A stretch of DNA of 10,348 nucleotides from Prolixibacteraceae bacterium (lineage in GTDB: Bacteria > Bacteroidota > Bacteroidia > Bacteroidales > Prolixibacteraceae), in assembly GCA_016931875.1 (NCBI GenBank), contig JAFGDX010000113.1, positions 1 through 10,348 on the forward strand, in the 5' to 3' direction. Made by a program: the position numbers and the translations under genes. Positions within the stretch are counted from its first letter, which is position 1, and each line of letters opens with the position of its first letter. This document shows positions 1 through 7,579 of the stretch, in pieces. The notes beneath the pieces were generated by a model. That model was given only the letters and a program-made list of their open reading frames with translations, had not been told where the DNA came from and made no database searches.

Positions 1-23
1 CCTTTATCCTTTATCCTTTTTAT
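1..23. repeat. Short CCTTTAT heptamer repeat at the window edge
   Basis: CCTTTAT occurs at 1-7 and 8-14 and is followed by a variant copy, CCTTTTTAT, at 15-23. The last copy overlaps the stop codon of the dehydrogenase gene (20-22). The array may extend to the left beyond the window. It could be a simple slippage repeat with no function; no terminator hairpin is visible in these few bases. Confidence 0.5.
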
Positions 24-790
24 ACGCTGGCAAGCAAGCCTCCGTCAACGTACAGAATGTGTCCATTTACATAATTTCCGGCATCAGAAGCCAGGAATAC
101 AGCAGCCCCAACCAGTTCTTCCGGATTTCCCCAGCGGTTTGCCGGAGTCCGGTTGCGCAGCCACTGGTCAAACTCAGGATCGTTTTTTAGAGGTTGGGTA
201 AGTTCGGTTTCAAAATAACCCGGGCCAATTCCGTTTACCTGGATGTTGTACTTTGCCCACTCGGCACAAAGTGCTTTGGTCAGCATTTTTATTCCTCCTT
301 TTGAAACGGCATACGGAACAACCGATGGTCGCCCCAATTCGCTTTGCATGGAACAGATATTGATAATTTTTCCGGCTTTGCGTTGTATCATAAACGGCGC
401 AACTGCCTGCGAAACGTTCATTGCCCCGTTGATGTTGATGTCCAGCACTTTTTTCCAGTCTGTTTCATTAAAATCTTCAAACGGACCCCGAATGTTAATT
501 CCTGCATTGTTTACCAGAATATCGATAGGTCCAACATTCCTTTCATAGTTTTCAATGGTGTTTTTTACTGTTTCTGAATGAGTTACATCAAAAACAAGAA
601 GGGAAACAGCGGCACCCAGTTCTTCAAGTTTGGTTTTTGCTACTTTTAGTTTGGTTTCGTTTCTGCCGTTCAGTATAATTTTTGCCCCGGCACCTGCCAG
701 TCCTTTGGCCAGGGCAAAACCAATTCCGCTTCCCGAACCGGTTATCAGAGCTGTTTTTCCTTTTAAATTGAATAACGAAAGAGTGTTCAT
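20..790 (-). CDS. idnO: Gluconate 5-dehydrogenase-like SDR oxidoreductase (IdnO type)
   Basis: Classical short-chain dehydrogenase/reductase, 256 residues, the usual family length. It has a Rossmann nucleotide-binding motif TGSGSGIG at residues 17-24, NNAG at 94-97, and the catalytic Ser147, Tyr160 and Lys164 (YxxxK). The stretch ICSMQSELGR (145-154) and the later NIQVNG and PGYFETELT segments closely resemble E. coli IdnO as I remember it. IdnO interconverts 5-keto-D-gluconate and D-gluconate with NAD(P)H in the cytoplasm. The C-terminal VNGHILYVDGG is typical of the family. The ATG start at 788-790 lies only 2 bp after the stop of the upstream YkgJ-type gene, so the two are probably cotranscribed. 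No gluconate kinase or transporter is visible, so the substrate is inferred from similarity alone. Many Bacteroidota relatives act on other sugar acids or keto-deoxy sugars. Confidence 0.85.
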   Translation of the reverse strand: MNTLSLFNLKGKTALITGSGSGIGFALAKGLAGAGAKIILNGRNETKLKVAKTKLEELGAAVSLLVFDVTHSETVKNTIENYERNVGPIDILVNNAGINIRGPFEDFNETDWKKVLDININGAMNVSQAVAPFMIQRKAGKIINICSMQSELGRPSVVPYAVSKGGIKMLTKALCAEWAKYNIQVNGIGPGYFETELTQPLKNDPEFDQWLRNRTPANRWGNPEELVGAAVFLASDAGNYVNGHILYVDGGLLASV

Positions 791-792
791 AA

Positions 793-1323
793 TTAAAGCT
801 TTTTTACCAGGTTTTTAAGAGGAATAAGGTTGAATTCCCCGTATTTTATTTCATCAAATTCAGTAATAAATTTTTTATTCAGTAGAAACAGTTTACTGTT
901 GAACTTGTCTTGCGGGAATGTGTTTTCGCTTGTAAATTTTTCCAAATCAAACTCTTTAAAATTGAGTTCGCAGGCCGACAATTCCCATTCTGCTTCATTA
1001 TTTGTGAAAAGGAGCGGTAACCCATGGGTGCGGCAAATTATCGGGCGCGAATTATAAATGGTGCACCGATGATTTTTCAGAAATACACACGCCTGGCCGT
1101 TCTTTTTACTTTCAAAAGAATTTTTTTGGAAATTTTGATTTTTCAGCTCTTCCAGAATAGAATAAAATTCAACCGGGAAAATGCTGTAATCCATACAGCA
1201 CATGTCGCAGCCGCTTTTGCAACTAAGGTGTTTTGTGTGTTCTTTTTCCAGTTTTGCCGAAAGTTTGTCAATTTCATCACGTAGTTGCCGATACGCTGTT
1301 ATTGATTTTGAATTTGTTTTCAT
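793..1323 (-). CDS. YkgJ family cysteine-cluster protein
   Basis: A 176-residue soluble protein with the cysteine pattern of the YkgJ family (putative zinc- or iron-chelating domain). It has C35-x3-C39-x2-C42-C43, then C79, C87 in a CTIYNSRPIICR segment (87-98), and C97. The RPxxCR element is the family hallmark. An additional C118 follows. The N-terminal 30 residues are charged and likely helical; no signal peptide or membrane segment is present, so it should be cytoplasmic. The family's biochemical role is not established; metal or Fe-S binding is inferred from the cysteines. ATG at 1321-1323 is the first start after the divergent spacer. The stop is 2 bp from the dehydrogenase start, giving a two-gene unit that may be translationally coupled. 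I see no exact TAnnTTTG promoter for this strand in the 104-bp spacer. Confidence 0.88.
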   Translation of the reverse strand: MKTNSKSITAYRQLRDEIDKLSAKLEKEHTKHLSCKSGCDMCCMDYSIFPVEFYSILEELKNQNFQKNSFESKKNGQACVFLKNHRCTIYNSRPIICRTHGLPLLFTNNEAEWELSACELNFKEFDLEKFTSENTFPQDKFNSKLFLLNKKFITEFDEIKYGEFNLIPLKNLVKKL

Positions 1324-1361
1324 GACCGTAAATTAGGGAATCAATTTAAATTATGCCTAAA

Positions 1362-1395
1362 GTTTATATCGAATAAAATCAAATTATTATTTTTG
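1362..1395 (+). promoter_or_regulatory. Bacteroidota-type promoter of the GH3 gene
   Basis: TATTTTTG at 1388-1395 matches the Bacteroidota -7 consensus TAnnTTTG exactly. A TTTA at 1363-1366 sits 21 bp upstream, where a TTTG-like -33 element is expected. Transcription would begin near 1400, leaving a leader of roughly 28 nt before the ATG at 1428. There is no Shine-Dalgarno sequence in front of that ATG; the leader is A-rich, as is usual in this phylum. Confidence 0.6.
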
Positions 1396-1427
1396 CCATA
1401 CCAGAACAGAACAGTAAACAATTTTAT

Positions 1428-4034
1428 ATGAAAAAAATTCTTCTTGGCCTTGTCATTTTAATGTTTGCTTTCCCTGCAAAATCGCAGGATGTAAATTTTG
1501 AGTTTCTCAATACCGATTTGCCGATGGAAGATCGGGTGGATATTTTGGTTTCGCAAATGACCCTGGAGGAAAAAATCAGCCAGATGGTTTATACCGCACC
1601 GGCAATCGAGCGACTGCAGGTTCCGGAATACAACTGGTGGAACGAGAGTTTACATGGCGTGGCCCGTGCGGGTTATGCAACCGTTTTTCCACAATCGATA
1701 ACCATTGCTGCTTCGTGGGACAAAGATTTGATGTTTCGGGTTGCCACTGCAATTTCCGACGAAGCACGGGCAAAACACCACGAGTTTGTCCGCCGCGGGA
1801 AACGGGGTATTTATCAGGGCTTAACATTTTGGTCGCCAAATATCAATATTTTTCGCGATCCGCGGTGGGGAAGAGGCCACGAAACCTATGGCGAAGACCC
1901 CTATTTAACCGGGCAATTGGGGCTGCAATTTGTAAAAGGCCTGCAGGGCGACGATCCGAAATACCTGAAAACAGTAGCAACTGCCAAACACTATGCTGTG
2001 CATTCAGGCCCGGAACCTTTGCGCCACGAATTTAACGCACTGGTTAGCGAGCGCGATTTACGGGAAACCTATTTGCCGGCTTTCCGAACCCTTGTGGTTG
2101 AAGGTGATGTTTACTCTGTAATGGGAGCATACAACCAGTTTCGTGGCCATCCGTGTTGTGCCAACCCGATTTTGAATACTATTTTGCGAAAAGAATGGGG
2201 TTTTGATGGGTATGTGGTTTCCGACTGCTGGGCTATTTCCGACTTTTTCCGGTTTCAGGGATATTCTGCCGACGCTGCAGAAGCTTCGGCTATTGCTGTT
2301 GAAAATGGTACCGACCTCAACTGCGGAAATTCTTACCCTCATTTAAAAGAGGCGGTTGAACGGGGAATAATTGATGAAACAGTGATTGATACATCAGTAA
2401 AACGATTGTTTACCGCGCGTTTTAAACTGGGAATGTTCGACTCCAATGTACCCTATTCGCAAATTCCGTTTTCGGTAAATACTTCACAAGAAAATGACAA
2501 GCTGGCGTTGGAAGCTGCCCGCAAAAGTATTGTTCTGCTAAAAAATGAAAATGAAACACTTCCGCTTTCAAAGGAAATACAAAAGATTGCCGTAATTGGC
2601 CCGAATGCTGACAATTGGGAGGCTTTGATTGGAAATTACAATGGCATTCCCAATCATCCGGTAACCGTTTTGCAGGGACTAAAAAACAAGTTGCAAAATA
2701 CCGAAATTCTGTTTGCCGAAGGTTGCCATCTGGCTGAAGGGGTTCACAACCTGCACCCCATTTCCGGAGAATATTTAATGAACAAAAACGGTGAACCGGG
2801 TGTAACCGGCGAATATTTTGCCAATGCCAAACTGGAAGGAGAACCTGCATTTACCAGAACTGATAAAAATATCAATTTCTACTGGGAATCTGGTTCACCC
2901 GCACCTGAATTGCCCGACGACAATTTTAGCATCCGCTGGACAGGGTATATTGTTCCTCCGGTGACAGGAACCTACCAGATTGGCTGCTGGGGAATGCCAA
3001 CGCTTGAGGTGTGGCTGGAAGGCGAAAAAATACTGAGCCACAACACCGAACATCATGCTTTTCATCATGAGAAGGAGGTAAAACTGGATGCCGGGAAAAA
3101 ATACAAGTTTGTTTATGAATACAAAAACTGGTATGGCGATGGCGATGCCAAACTGATGTGGACAATACCCGATCCGGATATGCAAAAAAAGGCGCTTGCA
3201 GTTGCAAACGAAGCCGATGCAGTGGTTTTGGTTTTGGGTTTGTCACAGCGTTTGGAAGGTGAAGAAATGCCCATCCAGGTAGATGGTTTTGCAGGTGGCG
3301 ACCGCACACATCTGAAATTGCCAAAAACACAGCGCGATTTGATGATGGAAATCAAAAAACTGGGAAAACCCACTGTTTTGGTGTTGTTAAACGGAAGCGC
3401 ACTGGCAGTGAACTGGGCCAACCAGAACCTGGAGGCAATTGTAACTGCCGGTTATCCGGGGCAACAGGGGGGAAATGCAGTGGCCGATGTTCTGTTTGGC
3501 GATTACAATCCCGCCGGAAGATTGCCTGTAACTTATTATCAGTCAGTCGATCAACTGCCGCCATTTGATGAATATGATATGAAAGGCCGCACCTACAAAT
3601 ATTTCACCGGCGAACCTCTTTATCCGTTTGGTTACGGTTTGAGTTATACAACGTTTGAATATTCCGATTTAAAAATTCCTTCCAAGGCAAAAACCGGCAA
3701 AGAAGTTCCGGTGAAGGTAACTGTTACCAATACGGGGAAAATGGCTGGCGATGAAGTGGTACAGTTGTATTTAAAAGATGAGGAAGCCTCTACACTGCGG
3801 CCTATAGTTCAACTCGAAGGATTTGAACGGATTCATTTGCAACCCGGCGAATCAAAAGTGGTGGAATTTATCTTGTCGCCCCGCCAGTTTTCGCTGATTG
3901 GACAAGATGAAAAACGCGTAATTGAAACAGGAACGTTTGTAGTTTCGGTTGGCGGAGGACAGCCCGGCAAAAAAGCTTCAAATTCGGTTTCAAAAGAAAT
4001 AAAATTAACAGGGAAGAATTTGTTTGTTGATTAA
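1428..4034 (+). CDS. Secreted GH3 beta-glycosidase (xylosidase/glucosidase type) with inserted PA14 domain
   Basis: An 868-residue glycoside hydrolase family 3 enzyme, expected to remove terminal beta-linked xylose or glucose from oligosaccharides in the periplasm. A type I signal peptide spans about 1-19, with probable cleavage AKS|Q. The N-terminal (beta/alpha)8 domain runs to about 340 and contains [23 protein letters not shown] (136-160), K187-H188, and the likely nucleophile Asp266 in VVSDCW. The alpha/beta sandwich domain starts near 365. It is interrupted by a PA14 domain (about 457-578, from GVTGEYF to AKLMW) and resumes with LEGEE (609-613), where the acid/base glutamate (E610 or E612) should lie. 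A fibronectin type III-like domain covers about 757-843. The architecture is complete and no key residue is missing. The motifs favour the Xyl3A/plant-type xylosidase branch over BglX, but specificity cannot be fixed from sequence alone. No SusC/SusD genes adjoin it. Confidence 0.93.
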   Translation: MKKILLGLVILMFAFPAKSQDVNFEFLNTDLPMEDRVDILVSQMTLEEKISQMVYTAPAIERLQVPEYNWWNESLHGVARAGYATVFPQSITIAASWDKDLMFRVATAISDEARAKHHEFVRRGKRGIYQGLTFWSPNINIFRDPRWGRGHETYGEDPYLTGQLGLQFVKGLQGDDPKYLKTVATAKHYAVHSGPEPLRHEFNALVSERDLRETYLPAFRTLVVEGDVYSVMGAYNQFRGHPCCANPILNTILRKEWGFDGYVVSDCWAISDFFRFQGYSADAAEASAIAVENGTDLNCGNSYPHLKEAVERGIIDETVIDTSVKRLFTARFKLGMFDSNVPYSQIPFSVNTSQENDKLALEAARKSIVLLKNENETLPLSKEIQKIAVIGPNADNWEALIGNYNGIPNHPVTVLQGLKNKLQNTEILFAEGCHLAEGVHNLHPISGEYLMNKNGEPGVTGEYFANAKLEGEPAFTRTDKNINFYWESGSPAPELPDDNFSIRWTGYIVPPVTGTYQIGCWGMPTLEVWLEGEKILSHNTEHHAFHHEKEVKLDAGKKYKFVYEYKNWYGDGDAKLMWTIPDPDMQKKALAVANEADAVVLVLGLSQRLEGEEMPIQVDGFAGGDRTHLKLPKTQRDLMMEIKKLGKPTVLVLLNGSALAVNWANQNLEAIVTAGYPGQQGGNAVADVLFGDYNPAGRLPVTYYQSVDQLPPFDEYDMKGRTYKYFTGEPLYPFGYGLSYTTFEYSDLKIPSKAKTGKEVPVKVTVTNTGKMAGDEVVQLYLKDEEASTLRPIVQLEGFERIHLQPGESKVVEFILSPRQFSLIGQDEKRVIETGTFVVSVGGGQPGKKASNSVSKEIKLTGKNLFVD

Positions 4035-4060
4035 GATTTGAATAGAATTTTAAAACATGG

Positions 4061-4088
4061 AAGCCGCTGTTTTTCAGCGGTTTTTTTT
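4061..4088 (+). terminator. Intrinsic terminator of the GH3 gene
   Basis: CCGCTG (4064-4069) pairs with CAGCGG (4075-4080) around a five-T loop and is followed by eight T residues (4081-4088). The stem can be extended by A-T and G-T pairs with bases 4061-4063. It starts 26 bp after the GH3 stop codon (4032-4034), a classic rho-independent terminator for plus-strand transcription. Confidence 0.88.
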
Positions 4089-4163
4089 ATGTTTTAAACA
4101 TTTTAAAAACAGCAATCAGAAGCAATATCAAAACAGCAAAACGGAGAAATATTGAATTTGTAA

Positions 4164-4199
4164 AAGAATAAAAAAAGCACAGGAAATAAAATCCTGTGC
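4164..4199 (-). terminator. Intrinsic terminator of the DUF5916 gene
   Basis: GCACAGGA (4177-4184) and TCCTGTGC (4192-4199) form a perfect 8-bp stem with a 7-nt loop. On the minus strand it is followed by a T-rich run (complement of the A tract at 4164-4176). It lies about 28 bp beyond the stop codon of the minus-strand gene ending at 4228. Together with the plus-strand hairpin it insulates the two convergent genes. The rest of the 193-bp spacer is AT-rich with no other recognisable element. Confidence 0.85.
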
Positions 4200-4227
4200 C
4201 TTGAGTTTAGCTTCCCTTCACAGATAT

Positions 4228-6852
4228 TTACCGACCCAGGCGGTATGAAAATTTAACAAGAAATATATTGTTTGCCTTTACATCAAAAAGATCATTAACA
4301 TCGCGCGAAAAATCAAAAGAGCCATTGTTAACAGAATCGCTCCGGTTTTGAGACCACACCAAAAATACCGTTGAACCGGGGCGGTATTCCCACCTTACTA
4401 CGAGATTGGAAAGAAACTCTTTTACATTAAAATCCGGTTTATCAAAACTGTAATCCACATTTCCGTCTCCGTTATCGTCAACTTCGTACAAGTCTGAATT
4501 TAATTCCATTTGGTTGCTTGCGTACAACTGATAACGATCCGTTAATTTTGGGGCTTTGCTGTTCGTAATGTATTTGTATTCAGCGTAATTGCCGGTTGCA
4601 ATAAAAGGTTGCCCCCAGAATTGAATGGTTAAATCGGGCGTGATGTTGTAGTTTATCCGAAGCGACATGTTCAATGTTTTCCTGTCGATGTGTGCAAAAA
4701 TGTAGCGTTTTTTGCTGCCATAATCAACTTGGGTAACATATTGCAAATCGGTTTTGTCGTTACTTAACCCGGGCGAAAGGTTTATCAACAACGTTTTTGT
4801 AGGGCGGTAACCAACTGAAACGTTGTAACTACTGCTGTTTTGAAATCCTTTTTCGTTGCTGGCAGAAAAACCGGTATTCAGTTCAAACGAAAGTTTTTTC
4901 TGCTGGTTGGTAAAAATACCGCTGTGAAAATTTTTGCGCCCCGGTGTTTTGAGTGCGGGCCCGCCGCGAAGGGCTGAATTCGAAACTTGATTTCCGCTTC
5001 CGTTTGCACTGAAAAATGCACCCCAGTAATTTTTAAACTGAAGAAATCCGTTGATGTTTCCACCTGGCGAAAGTAAATTTCCGCCAAAATCGTACAAAGT
5101 GTGTTGATTGATGTTCAAGTTTACTTCGCGAAAAATGGAGAATGGTTTATAAATTCGATATCCCACCCAAACAACCTGTAAAAATTGATCTACCTGCTGT
5201 GCATAACCAATATCATTTAATTCCAGCCCCGGTGATTTCCAGGAAAAAAGAGCAGCAAATTTTAAATTTCCTCCCAGTTTTCCAATGGTAAATTTTCCGC
5301 CGTGGCCGTTTAACGAAGTTCTTGTAGTATCAAATTTTATGTAATCGGCATCCGGCCGCTGAAAGTTGCGAATGTGTGATTTTTGTGTCTCTGTAATTGC
5401 TTCCTCGGTGCCGTTAACCTGACTGAAAAACCAACCGGCGTCAATCATCCAGTTTTTATTGTTCCACTTGTGCACAAAATCAATTCCTCCGGTGTAGGCG
5501 CTTTTATGCAAAAATTCAAGGTGAGAATCGTCAATATTGCGGTTCACTGCGGTAAACATTCCTCCAATGTAGGTATTTCCTTCGTTAAAATCTTTTTGAA
5601 TACGGCTTACCAAAAAGTTGGCAAGCGGTTCAACGGTTTGTATTCTGCTTTCGTCAATGCCTTTTATTTCTGCATTTTCTTTGGCAGTTACACTTTCCAA
5701 TACGCCAACCGACCACCCGTTTTTGGTTTTGCCGGTAATTTTGGCTGCCCCTAAAATGCGTGTAAATTCCGGAATTTCAGTGTATTCTTCATCATCTAAC
5801 TCAGGTTCATAATGCGGTCTCCTTCCAATCCGTCGCGAATAAAACAAACCTTCCACCGATTGGTCGCCGTCGCCCCAGTTTAAGCGGTACGATAAAATGT
5901 TTTTCCCTTCAATAAAAAAGGGCCTTTTTTCTTCAAAAAAGGTTTCGTAGGTTGAAAGGTTCACTTCCGACGGGTCAGCCTCCACCTGGCCAAAGTCGGG
6001 GTTAATGGTGAGATCGAGAGTTACAGAATTGGTTAATCCCAGTTTGGCATCCAACCCTGCATCCAGTCCATTTCTTTTCCCGTTTTTTCTGAACGGGTTT
6101 TCCGGTTCTTTTTCAAAACGTTCGGTTCGTGCTACAACATAGGGCATCACATCGAATGTATTTTTGGGTGTAATTCCGGCTATTCCGTTCATTGTTCCAA
6201 ACTGCGATACAAAGCCTGAAAAATCGCGTTTCATAGGTTGCCAAACCGACAATTCTTCTTTGCGGAAAATAAATCGTACCACCTGTAATCCCCAGGTTTG
6301 CTCATTGCCCTCTTCAAAACGCAGCTGAGTTAACGGTATTCGCATTTCGGCTTTCCATCCTTCGCCGTTTTTTGTGGTTTTCACCCACCAAATCGGGTCC
6401 CAGGTGTTGTCTTCATTTTCTCCGTCGTTGCTTTGAATAAAATCGGATTTAACCCCGGCAGCCGAAACAATAAATGCAAACCCTGTTCTTTTATCGTGAT
6501 AGGTGTCGAATATTACACCGGCCAAATCACCGTCGGTTTCGTCGCGTCGCGTAAGCCTCATGGAAATACTGTCAGGGTTTTTGTCCAGCGCTTTGATTCC
6601 CACATAAACATTGTTTGCATCATACAAAATGGCAAATTCTGTTTGCTGGTGGGGAGGTTTTCCTTCCGAAGGTTCATACTGAATAAACTGGTTCTCCCAA
6701 TTTGCCAATTGCCACTCGGGTTCATTCAAATACCCATCAATGGTAAGATGTAATTCGCCAACCTGTTTTGATGTGTAGCTTTTTTTTTCTGTTTCCTGCG
6801 CTGATACAATGATACCGGCTAAAATAAATAACACAACAATTGCAATCTTCAT
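4228..6852 (-). CDS. DUF5916 protein with CBM9-like N-terminal domain, probable outer-membrane beta-barrel
   Basis: An 874-residue exported protein. A signal peptide covers about 1-18 (VSA|QE). A carbohydrate-binding family 9-like beta-sandwich follows at about 35-210 (LTIDGYLNEPEWQLA, then DANNVYVGIKALD). The remainder matches DUF5916: NPDFGQVEADPSEVNLS at 284-300, FFEEKRPFFIEG at 305-316, and FYSRRIGRRP at 337-346. From about 420 onwards the chain alternates short amphipathic strands and ends FLVKFSYRLGR, which looks like an outer-membrane beta-barrel end. A loop DDNGDGNVD (792-800) resembles a calcium-binding D-x-N-x-D-G motif and sits just before PDFN and the WEYRPGSTVFLVWSQ segment. The ATG at 6850-6852 is directly followed by the signal peptide. 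The family has no established function; sugar binding is inferred only from the CBM9-like fold. It is the sole gene of its unit, between a 165-bp spacer and a strong terminator. Confidence 0.88.
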   Translation of the reverse strand: MKIAIVVLFILAGIIVSAQETEKKSYTSKQVGELHLTIDGYLNEPEWQLANWENQFIQYEPSEGKPPHQQTEFAILYDANNVYVGIKALDKNPDSISMRLTRRDETDGDLAGVIFDTYHDKRTGFAFIVSAAGVKSDFIQSNDGENEDNTWDPIWWVKTTKNGEGWKAEMRIPLTQLRFEEGNEQTWGLQVVRFIFRKEELSVWQPMKRDFSGFVSQFGTMNGIAGITPKNTFDVMPYVVARTERFEKEPENPFRKNGKRNGLDAGLDAKLGLTNSVTLDLTINPDFGQVEADPSEVNLSTYETFFEEKRPFFIEGKNILSYRLNWGDGDQSVEGLFYSRRIGRRPHYEPELDDEEYTEIPEFTRILGAAKITGKTKNGWSVGVLESVTAKENAEIKGIDESRIQTVEPLANFLVSRIQKDFNEGNTYIGGMFTAVNRNIDDSHLEFLHKSAYTGGIDFVHKWNNKNWMIDAGWFFSQVNGTEEAITETQKSHIRNFQRPDADYIKFDTTRTSLNGHGGKFTIGKLGGNLKFAALFSWKSPGLELNDIGYAQQVDQFLQVVWVGYRIYKPFSIFREVNLNINQHTLYDFGGNLLSPGGNINGFLQFKNYWGAFFSANGSGNQVSNSALRGGPALKTPGRKNFHSGIFTNQQKKLSFELNTGFSASNEKGFQNSSSYNVSVGYRPTKTLLINLSPGLSNDKTDLQYVTQVDYGSKKRYIFAHIDRKTLNMSLRINYNITPDLTIQFWGQPFIATGNYAEYKYITNSKAPKLTDRYQLYASNQMELNSDLYEVDDNGDGNVDYSFDKPDFNVKEFLSNLVVRWEYRPGSTVFLVWSQNRSDSVNNGSFDFSRDVNDLFDVKANNIFLVKFSYRLGR

Positions 6853-7017
6853 TAGTAAGGCTTTTTAGTAAAGACCGAAAAATGGCCTTTCAGTTACACC
6901 TTTTTGAAAAATTTCTGTTTTTTTTGCGAAGAATAAATTGTTATTAATTGATTTTCATTAGAATAGGAATGAGTGTTTTGTGAAGGAGGTTATTTACAAA
7001 CCGGCTGAAAAAGCTGG
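6853..7017. other. AT-rich spacer upstream of the DUF5916 gene
   Basis: This 165-bp spacer lies between two minus-strand genes. It should hold the promoter of the DUF5916 gene, but I find no exact TAnnTTTG on the minus strand. Nothing else is convincing apart from an imperfect inverted repeat at 6999-7019 at the end of the acetyltransferase gene. Confidence 0.4.
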
Positions 7018-7554
7018 TTACTTTATTTCGTCTTCAAGAATTGCATAATGATAATTGTCTTTCCATTCGCCTCTGATGGGTAATATTTTTCTGCGGGTAC
7101 CTTCTCGTTGCATCCCGGCTTTTTCCAAAACCCTGATTGATGCTGTGTTTTCGGTTGCAACACCGGCTTCCATCCGATGTAATTTGCAATTATGGAATCC
7201 AAACCGGATGAGTTCTTTGGCGGTTTCGGTAGCAAAGCCGTTTCCCCAGAAGTCAGGAAAAAATTTGTAATAAAATTCACCCATTTTAAAACGGTCGTTT
7301 GTCAGCTTCATTCCCGCAAGCCCAATAAATTCTTTAGTTTTTTTATTCACTATTTTCCAGCAATATCGCGAGCGGTCTTCTTTGTTCCGATCTTCAATAT
7401 CAGCCGTTATGATTTTTCGGGTCACCTCCAGGTTTTCCGGAATTCCAAGTGTGTTGAATTTATCAACCTCGGGAGTAGAATGAAGTTCGTGGATTTTATC
7501 CAGGTCGTTCCACGAAATTTCATAAAGAAACAAACGTTTGGTTTCCAGATTCAT
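7018..7554 (-). CDS. GNAT family N-acetyltransferase, RimJ/RimL type
   Basis: A 178-residue acetyltransferase of the usual family length, expected to move the acetyl group of acetyl-CoA to an amine, in the cytoplasm. The start METKRLFL-like (MNLETKRLFLYE) is typical of RimJ/RimL-type proteins. The acetyl-CoA pyrophosphate loop appears as WGNGFATE (103-110) inside FFPDFWGNGFATETAKELI. The second motif is NTASIRVLEKAGMQREG (136-152), in which the NxxSxRVLEKxGF pattern is preserved. The acceptor is unknown: members modify ribosomal proteins, other protein N-termini or small molecules. It starts 22 bp after the stop of the membrane-protein gene on the same strand, so cotranscription is likely, although a promoter-like TAAATTTG in that gap could also drive it alone. 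Confidence 0.88.
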   Translation of the reverse strand: MNLETKRLFLYEISWNDLDKIHELHSTPEVDKFNTLGIPENLEVTRKIITADIEDRNKEDRSRYCWKIVNKKTKEFIGLAGMKLTNDRFKMGEFYYKFFPDFWGNGFATETAKELIRFGFHNCKLHRMEAGVATENTASIRVLEKAGMQREGTRRKILPIRGEWKDNYHYAILEDEIK

Positions 7555-7571
7555 GATTGTAAACTATAAAC

Positions 7572-7579
7572 CAAATTTA
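7572..7579 (-). promoter_or_regulatory. Possible internal -7 element upstream of the GNAT gene
   Basis: On the minus strand the bases read TAAATTTG, an exact TAnnTTTG match that overlaps the stop codon of the upstream membrane-protein gene. Transcription would start around 7567, leaving a very short leader of about 13 nt. No good -33 element is found at the proper distance, and the region is AT-rich, so chance is quite possible. Confidence 0.25.

Noticed and set aside
1380..1389. Possible minus-strand -7 element for the YkgJ-type gene
   Set aside because: The strand reads TAATAATTTG, with the TA and TTTG parts too far apart for the consensus.
1428..6852. Polysaccharide utilisation locus formed by the GH3 and DUF5916 genes
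   Set aside because: The genes converge, each has its own terminator, and there is no SusC, SusD, sigma/anti-sigma pair or hybrid sensor in the window.
6983..6990. Perfect Shine-Dalgarno-like AAGGAGGT on the plus strand
   Set aside because: No start codon at a proper distance and no plus-strand gene follows. Bacteroidota genes here do not use such sites.
6999..7019. Inverted repeat AACCGGC / GCTGGTT at the end of the GNAT gene
   Set aside because: On the minus strand the stem contains an A-C mismatch and is not followed by a T tract, so it is a poor terminator.
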